A stretch of DNA of 64,000 bases from CAVRQM01 sp963723455 (GCA_963723455.1 CAVRQM010000001.1:1736001-1800000); one strand, 5' to 3'; positions 1 through 11,472 are shown, numbered from the stretch's first letter. Numbers and translations: made by a program. The notes: generated by a model not told the origin, from the letters alone.

Positions 1-1
1 C

Positions 2-1053
2 GGGGGCGAGGTGGCGATCCTGTACGCCGACAACCCGCTGATCCTGCCCGAGACGCTGCGGCGGCTGCTGGCGCGGCGCAGGCGGGGCGATGTCGGGCTG
101 GCGCTGCTGGCCATGCGGCCGCCCGATCCGGGCCGCTATGGCCGGGTGATCGGCAGCGCCGGGCTGGTCGAGCGGGTCGTGGAATGGGCCGACGCCAGCG
201 CCGCAGAGCGGGCCGAGACGCTGTGCAATGCCGGCGTGCTGTGCGCCGCGGCCGCCGACATGGCGGCCTGGCTCGGCGCGGTCGGCCGCGACAACGCCAA
301 GGGCGAATACTACCTGACCGACGTGGTGGCGCTGGCGCACGCCGCCGGCCGCGCCGTGGCGGCCGTCGAGGCGCCGTACGACGAGCTGCGCGGCATCAAC
401 TCGCGCGCCGAGCTGGCCGAGGCCGAGGCGATCGTGCAACGCCGGCTGCGCGCGGCGGCGATGGATGCGGGCGCCACGCTGATCGCGCCGGAGACGGTGT
501 TCCTGGCCGCGGACACGGCGCTGGCCGCCGATGTCACGGTGGAGCCGAACGTGGTGTTCGGCCCGGGCGTGTCGGTGGCAGGCGGGCGCGGTGATCCGCG
601 CCTTCAGCCATCTTGAGGGCTGCCGGGTCGAGGCCGGCGCGGTCGTCGGCCCCTATGCGCGGCTGCGGCCGGGGACGGTGGTCGGGCCGGGCGCGCATGT
701 CGGCAATTTCGTCGAGCTGAAGGCGGCGCAGCCTCGGCGCCGGCGCCAAGGCGAACCATCTGAGCTATCTGGGCGACGCGGCGGTCGGCGCGCGGAGCAA
801 TATCGGCGCGGGCACCATCACCTGCAACTATGACGGTTTTGCCAAGCATCGCACCGCCATCGGCGAGCGCGTGTTCGTAGGGTCGGACGCGGTGCTGGTG
901 GCCCCGGTGTCGATCGGCGACGGCGCGCTGGTGGCGGCCGGCAGCGTCATCACCCGCGACGTCGCGGCTGACGCGATGGCGTTCGGGCGGGCCGGGCAGG
1001 TCGAGAAGCCGGGCCGCGCGGCCGCGTTCCGGGCGCGGCAGGAAGCCGCGTAG
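2..1053 (+). CDS. glmU: Bifunctional GlmU (UDP-GlcNAc pyrophosphorylase / GlcN-1-P acetyltransferase), 5'-truncated and frameshifted
   Basis: Makes UDP-N-acetylglucosamine for peptidoglycan and lipopolysaccharide. The start lies outside the window. The first 195 or so visible codons are the C-terminal part of the uridyltransferase domain (YADNPLILPETL, then DNAKGEYYLTDVV and GINSRAELAEAE). The rest is the left-handed beta-helix acetyltransferase domain (NFVELKAA, LGAGAKANHLSYLGD, NIGAGTITCNYDG, VGSDAVLVAPVSIGDGA). The reading frame changes twice, each time by one extra base: an extra G in the GGG at 584-586 and an extra C near 729. Removing both gives a continuous protein ending at the TAG before 1054. 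Because glmU is normally essential, base errors are more likely than a true pseudogene. Confidence 0.9.
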
Positions 1054-1126
1054 GCGGATTTTCGCCACCGAAGGCGACCCGCGCGCCGGGGCCGCGTTGA
1101 CCCGCCGATCACAGCGGGGAAGTCCG

Positions 1127-3195
<2,069 letters not shown>

Positions 3196-3265
3196 CGCGC
3201 CGCTGACGCTCCCGCCGCGCACCGCGGCGTGCTAGCCGTCGTCGTCACGGCTGCGAAGGCGCTCC

Positions 3266-4702
3266 ATGCCCTACGACTTCGACCTGTTCGTCATCGGCGG
3301 CGGCAGCGGCGGCACCCGCTGCGCGCGCATCGCCGCCGGTCACGGCGCGCGTGTCGGCGTGGCCGAGCAGCGCCATTGGGGCGGCACCTGCGTCAATGTC
3401 GGCTGCGTGCCGAAGAAGCTGATGGTGATGGCCGCCGAATACGGCGCCGCCTGCGAGGACAGCCACGGCTTCGGCTGGGACACCAGGCCGGGGCGGCACG
3501 ACTGGCCGCGCCTGATCGCCGACAAGGATCGCGAAATCGGCCGGCTGAACGCCATCTATCGCCGGCTGCTGGAGGGCTGCGGGGCGGCGGTGTTCGAGGC
3601 GCGGGCGGTGTTGCTGGACCGCCACGAGCTCGATGTCGGCGGCCGGCGGCTGACCGCCGAGCGGATCGTGCTGGCCACCGGCGGCCGGCCGCTGCACCCG
3701 CAATTTCCGGGCGCGGAGCATTGCATCGTCAGCGACGACGCGTTCTTCCTGCCGCAGCGGCCGGAACGCGTCACCATCCTGGGCGGCGGCTATATCGCGG
3801 TCGAGTTCGCCGGCATCTTCGCGGGGCTGGGCAGCGAGGTGCATCATGGTGATGCGCCAGGAGCTGCCGTTGCGCGGCTTCGACGAGGATCTGCGCGCCG
3901 GGACTGCACGAGGCGCTGCAGGCGCAGGGCGTCATTCTGCACAGCCGCGCCGAGATCGCCGGCGATCGTCGCGCAGGAGGCGCGGCCGCGGGTGCGTCTG
4001 ACGGACGGCAGCCGCCATTCGACCGACCTGGTGTTCGCGGCGGTCGGCCGCGCGCCGCTGACCGAGGGGCTGGGCCTGGACGCGGCAGGCGTGGAGACGG
4101 ACGGGTTCGGCGCGATCCGCGTCGATGCGGACAACCGCACCAACGTCGAGACCATCTACGCCATCGGCGACGTGACCAACCGCATGAACCTGACCCCGGT
4201 GGCCATCGCCGAGGGACACTCGCTGGCCGACGCGCTGTTCGCCCCGACCCGCCGCCGCTGGGCGCTGGACCGGGTGGCGACCGCGGTGTTCTCCAGCCCG
4301 CCGATCGCCACCGTGGGCCTGACCGAGCTGCAGGCGGCGGCGCGCGGGACCGCCGACATCTACCTGACGCGCTTCACGCCGATGCGTCACGCGCTGGGCG
4401 GGCGGCCGCGGCACAGCATGATGAAGCTGGTGGTCGATCAGCAGACGCAGGTGGTGCTGGGCGCGCACATGATCGGCGACGACGCGCCGGAGCTGATGCA
4501 GGGCCTGTCCATCGCCATCAACTGCGGCGCCACCAAGGCCGATTTCGACCGCACCGTGGGCATCCACCCGACCAGCGCCGAGGAGTTCGTCACCCTGCGC
4601 ACCCGCACCCGCGTCGCCGAAGGCCCGAGCCAGCCCGAGCAGGACGCGCAGCAGATCGGCGAGGAGGAGATGGGCGCGGCGGAGATGGGGCTGGGCGCCT
4701 GA
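3266..4702 (+). CDS. gor: Glutathione-disulfide reductase
   Basis: NADPH-dependent flavoprotein reducing GSSG to GSH, cytoplasmic. FAD-binding GGGSGG is at about residue 11, the redox-active disulfide motif GGTCVNVGCVPKKL at about 45-58, the second dinucleotide fold ILGGGYIAVEFAG, the FAD motif YAIGDVTNR, and the C-terminal interface HPTSAEEFVTL. The open frame is 478 aa, close to family length. However, residues about 193-233 are not Gor-like in this frame. Family-like sequence (VMRQELPLRGFDEDLRAG, LHEALQAQGVILHSRAEIAG) appears in the two other frames. This is explained by three extra bases near 3845, 3903 and 3964 that together restore the frame. A C-terminal Gln/Glu-rich extension of about 27 residues is unusual. 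Follows katE, suggesting an oxidative-stress pair. Confidence 0.92.
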   Translation: MPYDFDLFVIGGGSGGTRCARIAAGHGARVGVAEQRHWGGTCVNVGCVPKKLMVMAAEYGAACEDSHGFGWDTRPGRHDWPRLIADKDREIGRLNAIYRRLLEGCGAAVFEARAVLLDRHELDVGGRRLTAERIVLATGGRPLHPQFPGAEHCIVSDDAFFLPQRPERVTILGGGYIAVEFAGIFAGLGSEVHHGDAPGAAVARLRRGSARRDCTRRCRRRASFCTAAPRSPAIVAQEARPRVRLTDGSRHSTDLVFAAVGRAPLTEGLGLDAAGVETDGFGAIRVDADNRTNVETIYAIGDVTNRMNLTPVAIAEGHSLADALFAPTRRRWALDRVATAVFSSPPIATVGLTELQAAARGTADIYLTRFTPMRHALGGRPRHSMMKLVVDQQTQVVLGAHMIGDDAPELMQGLSIAINCGATKADFDRTVGIHPTSAEEFVTLRTRTRVAEGPSQPEQDAQQIGEEEMGAAEMGLGA

Positions 4703-4735
4703 CGCCCTGCGTCGGACGCCGGCCAGTAGCCACGC

Positions 4736-4760
4736 GCGGCGTTTCGGAGGATAACGCCGC
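4736..4760 (+). promoter_or_regulatory. Perfect 8-bp stem-loop upstream of DAHP synthase
   Basis: GCGGCGTT (4736-4743) pairs with AACGCCGC (4753-4760) around the 9-nt loop TCGGAGGAT. It sits between gor and the DAHP synthase start at 4808. There is no T-tract, so it is not a classical terminator. It might be a transcript-processing or leader hairpin. Function inferred only from position. Confidence 0.3.
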
Positions 4761-4807
4761 CGTGTGCCCGGCCGGGACGATCCGGCGCGGGAGCGGAGCC
4801 CGTCGCG

Positions 4808-6194
4808 ATGCCAAAAGCCTGGTCCCCCGAAAGCTGGCGCGCCTGCCCGATCCGGCAGGTGCCGGCCTATCCCGACCCCGACCGCCTGGCGGCGGTCGAG
4901 GCGCGGCTGCACGGCTACCCGCCGCTGGTGTTTGCCGGTGAGGCGCGGCGGCTGCGCGCGGCGCTGGCGATGGTCGCCGACGGCCGCGCCTTCGTGCTGC
5001 AGGGCGGGGACTGCGCCGAGAGCTTCGCCGATTTCAACGCCAACAACATCCGCGACACGTTCCGCGTGCTGCTGCAGATGGCGGTGGTGCTGACCTTCGG
5101 CGCGACCGTGCCGGTGGTGAAGCTGGGCCGAATGGCCGGGCAATACGCCAAGCCGCGCAGCAGCGACATCGAGACGCTGGATGGCGAAAGCCTGCCCAGC
5201 TATCGCGGCGACATCGTCAACGGCCCGGACTTCTCGCCCGAGGCGCGGGTGCCCGATCCGGTGCGGATGGAGACCGGGTATTTCCATTCGGCCAGCACGC
5301 TGAACCTGCTGCGCGCCTTCGCCGGCGGCGGCTACGCCGATCTGCACGAGGTGCATCGCTGGAACCTGGGCTTCGTCAACCGCAGCCCGCTGGTCGAGCG
5401 CTATCGCGACCTGTCCGGCCGCATCGACGAGACGCTGGCCTTCATGTCGGCGGTCGGCCTGACCAGCCTGACCACGCCGCAGATCCGGGAGACCGATTTC
5501 TACACCAGCCACGAGGCGCTGCTGCTGCCGTACGAGCAGGCGCTGACCCGCGTCGATAGCACGTCGGGCGACTGGTACGCGTGCTCGGCGCATTTCCTGT
5601 GGGTCGGCGAGCGCACCCGCCAGCTCGGATGGCGCGCATGTCGAATTCCTGCGCGGGGTGAAGAACCCGATCGGGCTGAAGGTCGGGCCGGGGATGCAGC
5701 CGGACGAGTTGCTGCGGCTGATCGACGCGCTGAACCCGGATGACGAGCCGGGCCGGCTGACGCTGATCAGCCGCATGGGTGTGGATCAGGTGGCGCGCGG
5801 CCTGCCGCCGCTGCTGCGCGCGGTCCAGCGCGCCGGGCGGCGGGTGGTCTGGCTGTGCGACCCGATGCACGGCAACACCATCAGCACGGCGGCCAACGTC
5901 AAGACCCGCAGCTTCGACGCCATCCTGTCGGAGGTGCGCCAGTTCTTCGACGCGCACGCGGCCGAGGGAAGCTGGGCCGGCGGCGTGCATGTCGAGATGA
6001 CCGGGCGCGACGTGACCGAATGCGTCGGCGGCGCGCACCGGCTGACCGAGGCCGATCTGGGCGGCCGCTACGAGACGTTCTGCGATCCGCGGCTGAACGC
6101 CGAGCAGTCGCTGGAACTGGCGTTCCTGGTCGCCGAGGAGCTGAAAGCCCGCCGCGCGCCGGCCGCGCTGCCGATGCCGGTCGCGGCGCAGTAG
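4808..6194 (+). CDS. Class II 3-deoxy-7-phosphoheptulonate (DAHP) synthase, one frameshift
   Basis: First step of the shikimate pathway: phosphoenolpyruvate plus erythrose-4-phosphate gives DAHP. Belongs to the class II (plant-type) family. It starts MPKAWSPESWRACPIRQVPAY and has FVLQGGDCAESF, GRMAGQYAKPRSS, the family string HEVHRWNLGFV, CSAHFLWVGERTRQL, GVKNPIGLKVGPGM, CDPMHGNT and SWAGGVHVEMTG (metal and substrate site residues Cys, His, Glu present). The frame breaks near 5627, where one extra G sits between RTRQL and DGAHVEFLRGV; the second half continues to 6194. Corrected length is about 461 aa, normal for the family. Located after gor with its own start and a hairpin in the gap. Confidence 0.92.
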
Positions 6195-6220
6195 GAGCCG
6201 GAAATGGTGGACTCTGGGCG

Positions 6221-7340
6221 ATGACCGCCCTGCTGGACGACATCGCCGCGCGCACCGACGTCTATTTCAACCGCACCCGCGCGGTGGTCGAACGGTTCGG
6301 CGATGCCCGGGTCACCTACGCGCTGTTCCTGCGCCGGCCGGTGATCTCGGCGCCGAGGCTGATGCTGGACTGGCTGGCGCGGGTCGCGCTGGAGCGCGAT
6401 GTCGCGTTCGACGTGGACGTGACCCACCCGGAGGGCGCCTGGACCGGCGCGGGCGAGCCGCTGGCCTATGTCTCCGGGCAGTTCTCGCAGCTGAGCGATC
6501 TCGAGACGTTGCTGCTGCAGAAGCTGGGGCCGGCCTGCGTCGCCGCGCACAACGCCTATCAGATGTGCCTGGCGCTGCCGAAGGTGGCGTTCCTGGCGAT
6601 GGATGCGCGGCATTGCGCCGGGGCCGAGATGCAGGACGCGATGGCCTATGCCGCCAGCGTCGGCAGCGCCGCGGCGAAGCGCGAGGGGGCGCGCGGGCTT
6701 CGTCGGCAACGCCAACGACGGCACCGCGCATTGGTTCGGCAACAGCACCGGCCTGGGCACCATGCCGCATGCGCTGATCGGCTATGCCGGATCGACCGTG
6801 CGCGCGGCGGAGATGTTCCACGAGACGTTCCCCGACGAGCCCGCTGACCGTGCTGGTGGATTACTTCGGCCATGAGATCACCGACGGCTTGGCGGTCTGT
6901 CGCCGGTTTCCCGAGCTTGCCGGCTCCGGCCAGCTCGCGCTGCGGCTGGACACGCATGGCGGCCGCTTCGTCGAGGGGCTGGACCCGGGCGAGAGCTATG
7001 CGGTGCTGGAACGGCGCACCCCGGGCACCATCCGCCGCTACCGCAGCGACATCGAGCTGCGCCACCTGGTCGGCACCGGCGTCTCGGCGGCGGCGATCTG
7101 GCGCGCTGCGTGAGGCGCTGGACGAGGCCGGGTTCGAGCGTGTCCGCATCGTGGCGTCGAGCGGGTTCGGGGTGGGCAAGTGCCTGACCATGGCGGATGC
7201 GAACGCGCCGGTGGATGTGGTGGGGACGGGGAGTTTCATCCCGGATGCCTGGGGCGAGACCTACGCCACCGCTGATGTGGTGGAGTACCGATGGGCGGCC
7301 GATGGTGAAGGTGGGGCGGGAGTTCCTGCTGCGGCGGTAG
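6221..7340 (+). CDS. pncB: Nicotinate phosphoribosyltransferase, four frameshifts
   Basis: Salvages nicotinate into the NAD pathway (nicotinate plus PRPP gives NaMN). Recognised from MTALLDDIAARTDVYFNRT, YVSGQFSQLSDLETLLLQKL, AHNAYQMCLALP, FVGNANDGTAHWFG, HALIGYAGSTVRAAEMFH, VLVDYFGHEITDGL, VRIVASSGF and GTGSFIPDAWGETYATADVV. The parts lie in successive frames because of one extra base at each of about 6697, 6843, 7105 and 7289. Corrected, the protein ends VKVGREFLLRR at TAG 7338-7340. Follows the DAHP synthase by 26 bp, so co-transcription is possible. As sequenced the longest piece is only about 160 codons; errors in the sequence are the likeliest cause. Confidence 0.85.
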
Positions 7341-7355
7341 CGTTCGCCGCAGGAT

Positions 7356-7643
7356 TCAAAACGTCCGTTCCGCACTGTCCGGAAAGTCCGCCCCCAGCGT
7401 CGTCGTCTCCCACCCGTCGAAATCCCGTGCCATCGCCTCGATCTTCCCGCGTGCGATCCGCAGCGCCGCCGCGCCCAGCACCAGCCGCAGCGGCGGGTTC
7501 GGCAATTGCGTGGCCGCGACGATCGCCTCGGCGGCGCGCGTCGGGTCGCCGGCCTGGCTGCCGCTGCGCGCCGCGGTCTGCGCACGGCGCTCTCCGGCGG
7601 TAGCGTCGTAATCGGAGATCCGCGTCGCCGACGGCTTAATTGA
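7356..7643 (-). pseudogene. C-terminal part of an interrupted short-chain dehydrogenase (SDR)
   Basis: About 95 codons matching only the C-terminal end of an extended-type SDR: SATRISDYDATAGERRAQ, GDPTRAAEAIVAA, PPLRLVLGAAALRIARGK and DFDGWETTTLGADFPD. There is no Rossmann fold or active site in this piece. The missing N-terminal part is found on the same strand at 10894-11472. If the segment 7644-10893 is removed, the two parts join in frame as WAGPS-IKPSATRIS. The codon TCA (TGA on the plus strand) is present at both junctions. See the finding on the interruption. Confidence 0.85.
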
Positions 7644-7725
7644 AAACAAAGGCTTGCGGCCTCAAATGTGAATAGACGGGGTGCTGTGGTGACTCAACGG
7701 GGGTTCCGTTGTGACTACAGCGGTT

Positions 7726-8047
7726 TCAGCTGACGTGTCGGTAGCCGCAATGTCGCAAGTAGTTTTGGCACTCGGCGGGGCTGAAGCGTCCGAGGCTGCG
7801 TTCGATCGTGTTCCAGAGGCTTTCCCGGCTGCGCGGTTCGGCTCGGCGCAGCACAGCCTTCAGTCTGGCGAAGACCTGCTCGATCGGGTTCAGGTCGGGG
7901 GAGTAGGCCGGCAAGAACAAGAGGCTGGCCCCACGTGCCTCGATCGCTTCGCGCACACCCGCGACCTTGTGGCTGCCGAGGTTGTCGGCGATGACGATGT
8001 CGCCTGCGCTCGACCCGCCGATCGTGCTGGTCTCCGGCGAGCCGCTT
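7726..8047 (-). mobile_element. IS630-family transposase, 3' remnant
   Basis: The last 105 or so codons of a DDE transposase of the IS630/Tc1 group: DIVIADNLGSHKVAGVREAI, then LLFLPAYSPDLNPIEQVFAR containing the final acidic residue of the DDE triad, and KAVLRRAEPRSRESLW. The open frame beginning at an ATG spans 7726-7956, but similarity continues upstream to about 8047, where it ends abruptly. The N-terminal two thirds (helix-turn-helix and first Asp) are missing, so it cannot be active. It marks one side of the inserted segment. Confidence 0.85.
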
Positions 8048-8152
8048 TAGTTGCTAAGCCGTGTCACCTAGCTGACTGACCCTGCCTGTGCAGGCCGCTT
8101 CGATGCCGACCCGCTGCACCTGCCCCATGCTGCCGAGTAAACCGCTCCGCCA

Positions 8153-9051
8153 TCAGCTACGGCTGCGGTATCGAAGCGCGTCCACGAGAACAGAGAATGC
8201 GGGCGTCGGCTGACGACGGCTGGGATAGTAAAGGTGATAACCGGAGAACGGCGGCGACCACTCGGACAGCACCATCACCAACTCGCCACTGTCGAGATAC
8301 GGCTGAACCTGGTCCTGGCTGAGGTAGGCGATGCCGAAGCCATCGCGCGCGGCCTCCAGGATGGGCGTGATGCTGTTGAACGTGAGCTGCCCACCCACTC
8401 GAACTCTCAACTCACGGCCCTCCTGCTCGAACTCCCAGGCATACAGGCCGCCATAGGTCGGCAGGCGCAGGTTGATGCAGCAATGCGAGGTAAGGTCCTG
8501 GGGCACCGCGGGCTGTGCTTTGTTCGTGAAATAGGACGGGGCCGCGACCGCCACCATGCGCATGTCGGGTCCAATCGGCACCGCAATCATGTCTTTGGCC
8601 ACGATGCCGCCAAGCCTGACCCCGGCGTCGAAACGCTCGGCCACGATGTCGGTCAAGCCGTAATCCGTGACGAGTTCGACGCTGATGTCCGGATAGCTGC
8701 GAAGCAGGTTGCGCAGCGCTGGCCAGAGTACCGAGCGGATGGCGTTTTCCTCGGACGTGATCCGGATATTTCCCGCCGGTTTCTCGCGCAACTCACTCAA
8801 CGCGGCCACCTGAACCTCAATTTCGTCCAGGTGCGATCCCACGCCTTGCAGGAGGCGCTCTCCCGCCTCTGTCGGCGCGACGCTGCGGGTCGTGCGGGTC
8901 AGCAATGGAATGCCAAGCCGCGCCCAAGCCCGCGAAGGGTCTGACTGAGGGCGGATTGCGACACGCCGAGCTGGGCCGCGGCCCGCGTAAAGCTGCGCTC
9001 GCGCGCGACGGCGCGGAACGCGAGCAGGTCGTTGAGGTCGGTCCGAGACAT
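8153..9051 (-). CDS. LysR-family transcriptional regulator, one frameshift near the HTH
   Basis: DNA-binding regulator, divergent from the cupin and MFS genes it probably controls. From ATG 9051 the sequence reads MSRTDLNDLLAFRAVARERS, FTRAAAQLGVSQSALSQTLR, a typical LysR winged HTH. It then shifts frame near 8921-8927 (one base missing in a GGG/GCG run) into RLGIPLLTRTTRSVAPTEAG and an effector domain (PAGNIRITSEENA, PDISVELVTDYGLTDIVAER, FDAGVRLG, FGIAYLSQDQVQPYL). Corrected length is about 300 aa. This is the only clear single-base deletion among the lesions in the window; the others look like insertions. Confidence 0.88.
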
Positions 9052-9182
9052 TTAGTAGAGCCGCTAATAACGTCATCCAGCTTTTAGCGCCTAATCGGTC
9101 CGGTCTGCACCGCTTACCTGCAGGTCACTCGACGTGGAGGCCGTGAAACGGCGCCATGCCACGGACCACAAGGAGATAAGCT

Positions 9183-9582
9183 TTGCAGATCAAGCGCGCA
9201 GGCAGCCAGCCGTCCGGCAAGGGTCCGGTGGACTACTTCACCGGGACCGTGCGGATCGACCGCCTGTTCAGCCCGCCCGACCCGGCCCGCGTCTCGATGG
9301 CGCTGGTGACGTTCGAGCCTGACGCCCGCACCGCTTGGCACACGCACCCGCTCGGCCAGACGCTGATCGTCACCGCCGGCTGCGGCCGGGTTCAGCGCGA
9401 GGGTGGCCCGATCGAGGACATCCCATCCCTCAGGTGATGTGGTCTGGTTTCCGCCCGGTGAGAAGCATTGGCACGGCGCCGCGCCCAGCACGGCCATGAG
9501 CCACATCGCCATCCAGGAAAAGCAGAACGGCTCCCCCGTCGATTGGATGGAACAGGTCAGTGCTGAGCAGGTACGACCCTGA
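9183..9582 (+). CDS. Small cupin protein of the GtHNL/(R)-mandelonitrile lyase-like group, frameshifted
   Basis: Single-domain bicupin-fold metal protein of about 130 residues. It begins at TTG 9183, preceded by a good ribosome site AAGGAG seven bases upstream (MQIKRAGSQPSGKGPVDYF). The metal-binding motif is TAWHTHPLGQTLIVTAG and the second motif VVWFPPGEKHWHGAAP. An extra C near 9423 separates the halves; the second half ends NGSPVDWMEQVSAEQVRP at TGA 9580-9582. The sequence closely follows the family that includes the manganese cupin hydroxynitrile lyase of Granulicella, but most members have unknown substrates, so no substrate is assigned. Lies between LysR and an MFS exporter. Confidence 0.8.
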
Positions 9583-9600
9583 CGCAGGGAGGGCGCATCC

Positions 9601-10800
9601 GTGACAACCGTCACAATGGCCGACGCACGGGGCGGCGAGCACCAGGTGCAAGCTGCTGTGCCCGCGTGGGGCGCGGTGTTTGCCATGTCGCTCTGCGTGT
9701 TCGTGCTGATCGCGTCTGAGTTTATGCCGGTTAGCCTGCTGAGCCCGATTGCGCATGACCTTCGGCTTACCGAAGGGCAGGCAGGCCAGGCAATATCAGT
9801 TTCCGGTGTGCTGGCCGTGGTGACAAGCCTGTTCATCACCGTGCTTGCGGGCAAGTTGGACCGGCGCATCATCCTGATCGCGCTTGCGGCTCTGCTCGTC
9901 GTCTCGGGGACAGTTGTTGCCCTCGCCCCCGCCTTCCCTGTGCTGATTGCTGGCCGGGCGCTGCTGGGCATCGCAATCGGCGGCTTCTGGTCGATGTCGG
10001 CCGCTACGGTCATGCGGCTCGTACCGGCGGCATCGGTGCCGCGCGGCCTCGCCATTCTGAATGGCGGCAACGCCATCGCCACCACGATTGCAGCGCCGCT
10101 TGGCAGCTTCATGGGAAGCGTGATCGGCTGGCGCGGGGCATTCTTCTGCGTGGTGCCGCTCGCGCTGGCGGCGGCGGTCTGGCAGGCCGCTACGCTGCCG
10201 AGATTGCCGGCAAAGCCGCGGCGAGAGGGCAGCAGCATGCTCGGTCTGTTGAGGGACAGGCATGTCCTGATCGGCTTTGTAGCCGTCATGCTGTTATTCA
10301 TGGGGCAATTTGCCCTGTTCACCTATCTGCGGCCATTCCTTGAGCAGGTGACCGGGGTGGGCGTTTCGACGCTATCCCTGCTGCTGCTCGTCATTGGCGT
10401 TGCCGGCTTTGTTGGCACCTCGTTGATCGGCAGGGTGCTTGAAAACCGGCTTCCCCTGATCCTGGCCCTGATCCCCACGATCATGGCCGGTATCGCCGCC
10501 GCGCTGGCATTCTTTGGCACCTCAACCTGGGTCACTGCGGCACTTCTCGCGGTTTGGGGCCTGGTCGGCACTGCGGCGCCGGTCGCCTGGTGGACCTGGC
10601 TTACGCGCACGCTGCCGGACGATGCGGAAGCGGGCGGCGGATTGATGGTCGCTGTGGTGCAGCTCGCCATCACCGCCGGGGCAACTCTCGGCGGCCTCGT
10701 ATTCGATGCGGGCGGTCCCCGGATCGACTTCCTGAGCAGTGCCGCAGTTCTGACGCTTGCTGCTCTGGTCGCATTTGGCGGAACCCGGTTCGAACGTTAG
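9601..10800 (+). CDS. MFS transporter, DHA1/NepI-like efflux family
   Basis: Twelve-helix inner-membrane exporter of 399 aa. After a soluble N-terminus the first helix is AVFAMSLCVFVLIASEFMPV. LAGKLDRRIILIALAALLV is the conserved loop 2-3 signature region, and GRALLGIAIGGFWSMSAATV is helix 5 with motif C-like glycines. The related family exports purine nucleosides, sugars or drugs; the substrate here is unknown. GTG 9601 follows GGGAGG; ATG 9616 is an alternative start. Located 18 bp after the cupin gene, so both are likely one transcript under the divergent LysR regulator. Confidence 0.87.
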   Translation: MTTVTMADARGGEHQVQAAVPAWGAVFAMSLCVFVLIASEFMPVSLLSPIAHDLRLTEGQAGQAISVSGVLAVVTSLFITVLAGKLDRRIILIALAALLVVSGTVVALAPAFPVLIAGRALLGIAIGGFWSMSAATVMRLVPAASVPRGLAILNGGNAIATTIAAPLGSFMGSVIGWRGAFFCVVPLALAAAVWQAATLPRLPAKPRREGSSMLGLLRDRHVLIGFVAVMLLFMGQFALFTYLRPFLEQVTGVGVSTLSLLLLVIGVAGFVGTSLIGRVLENRLPLILALIPTIMAGIAAALAFFGTSTWVTAALLAVWGLVGTAAPVAWWTWLTRTLPDDAEAGGGLMVAVVQLAITAGATLGGLVFDAGGPRIDFLSSAAVLTLAALVAFGGTRFER

Positions 10801-10893
10801 CGCCGTGCACCGGCAACGCCTTGTCTTGTTGGCAAGCGTCCTTTCCCCGCTGCTGTGTCAGCCTCGGCGGTTCCACAGGGCGCGAATCTCCTT

Positions 10894-11472
10894 TGACGGG
10901 CCGGCCCATTTGGTGCGGAACGGGCCGGGTTCCACGATCAGCACCTTGACGCCCAGCGGCGCCAGTTCCTGCGCCAGCAATTCCGACAGGCCTTCGACCG
11001 CGTATTTCGTCGCGGTGATAGTAGCCCGTCGCGGGAAGCTCGCGATGCCGCCGATCGACGAGACATTGACGATCCAGCCGCGGCGACGGCTGTGCATTCC
11101 CGGCAGCACGGCGCGGGTCATCGCAACCAGGCCGAAGAAATTGGCCTCGAACATGGCGCGGACCGCGTCGTCGTCGCCCTCCTCGATCGCCGCGAGATAG
11201 CCGTAGCCGGCGTTGTTCACCGGCGCGTCGATGCGGCCGAAACGTTGCTGCGCCGCCTCCGCCGCGTGTGCCACCTGGCGCGGATCGGTCACGTCCAGCT
11301 GCAGCGCGATCGCCGTGTCGCCGTGGCCTTCGACGATGTCGGCGACCTGGGCGGGATTGCGCGCCGTGACCACCGCCCGCCAGCCGCGCGCGATGACCAG
11401 CCGCGCCAGTTCCCGGCCGAAGCCGGTCGAGCAGCCGGTGATGAGTCAGACCGGAGTGTCGGCGTGCGACAT
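10894..11472 (-). pseudogene. N-terminal part of the interrupted short-chain dehydrogenase, with an internal TGA
   Basis: Encodes the Rossmann part of an SDR: MSHADTPV, stop, LITGCSTGFGRELARLVIAR, then LDVTDPRQVA, NNAGYGYLAAIEE, NVSSIGGIASFPRRATITATK and VEPGPFRTKWAGPS. The catalytic serine and lysine are visible; the usual YxxxK tyrosine appears as T-x-T-x-K (TITATK). TGA at 11446-11448 replaces the expected Trp codon before LITG. The C-terminus is lost at 10894, where foreign sequence continues in frame to a stop at 10858. Its missing end lies at 7356-7643. The gene is dead by insertion and probably by nonsense change. Confidence 0.85.

Larger units (their letters stand above)
7644..10893. 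mobile_element. Inserted segment of about 3.25 kb (IS630 remnant, LysR, cupin, MFS) splitting an SDR gene
   Basis: The boundaries come from the host gene: the SDR reading frame stops being SDR-like at 10894 and resumes at 7643. The 3-bp sequence TGA occurs at 7641-7643 and 10894-10896, consistent with a target-site duplication or microhomology. The inserted DNA carries an IS630-type transposase 3' remnant, a LysR regulator, a divergent cupin gene and an MFS exporter. No inverted repeats are obvious at its ends, so the mechanism is not determined. Base composition looks less GC-rich than the flanks. Confidence 0.65.

Noticed and set aside
7711..8079. Plus-strand frame of 122 codons across the IS630 remnant
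   Set aside because: The transposase motif SPDLNPIEQVF is on the minus strand in this stretch; the plus frame has no similarity to anything I recognise.
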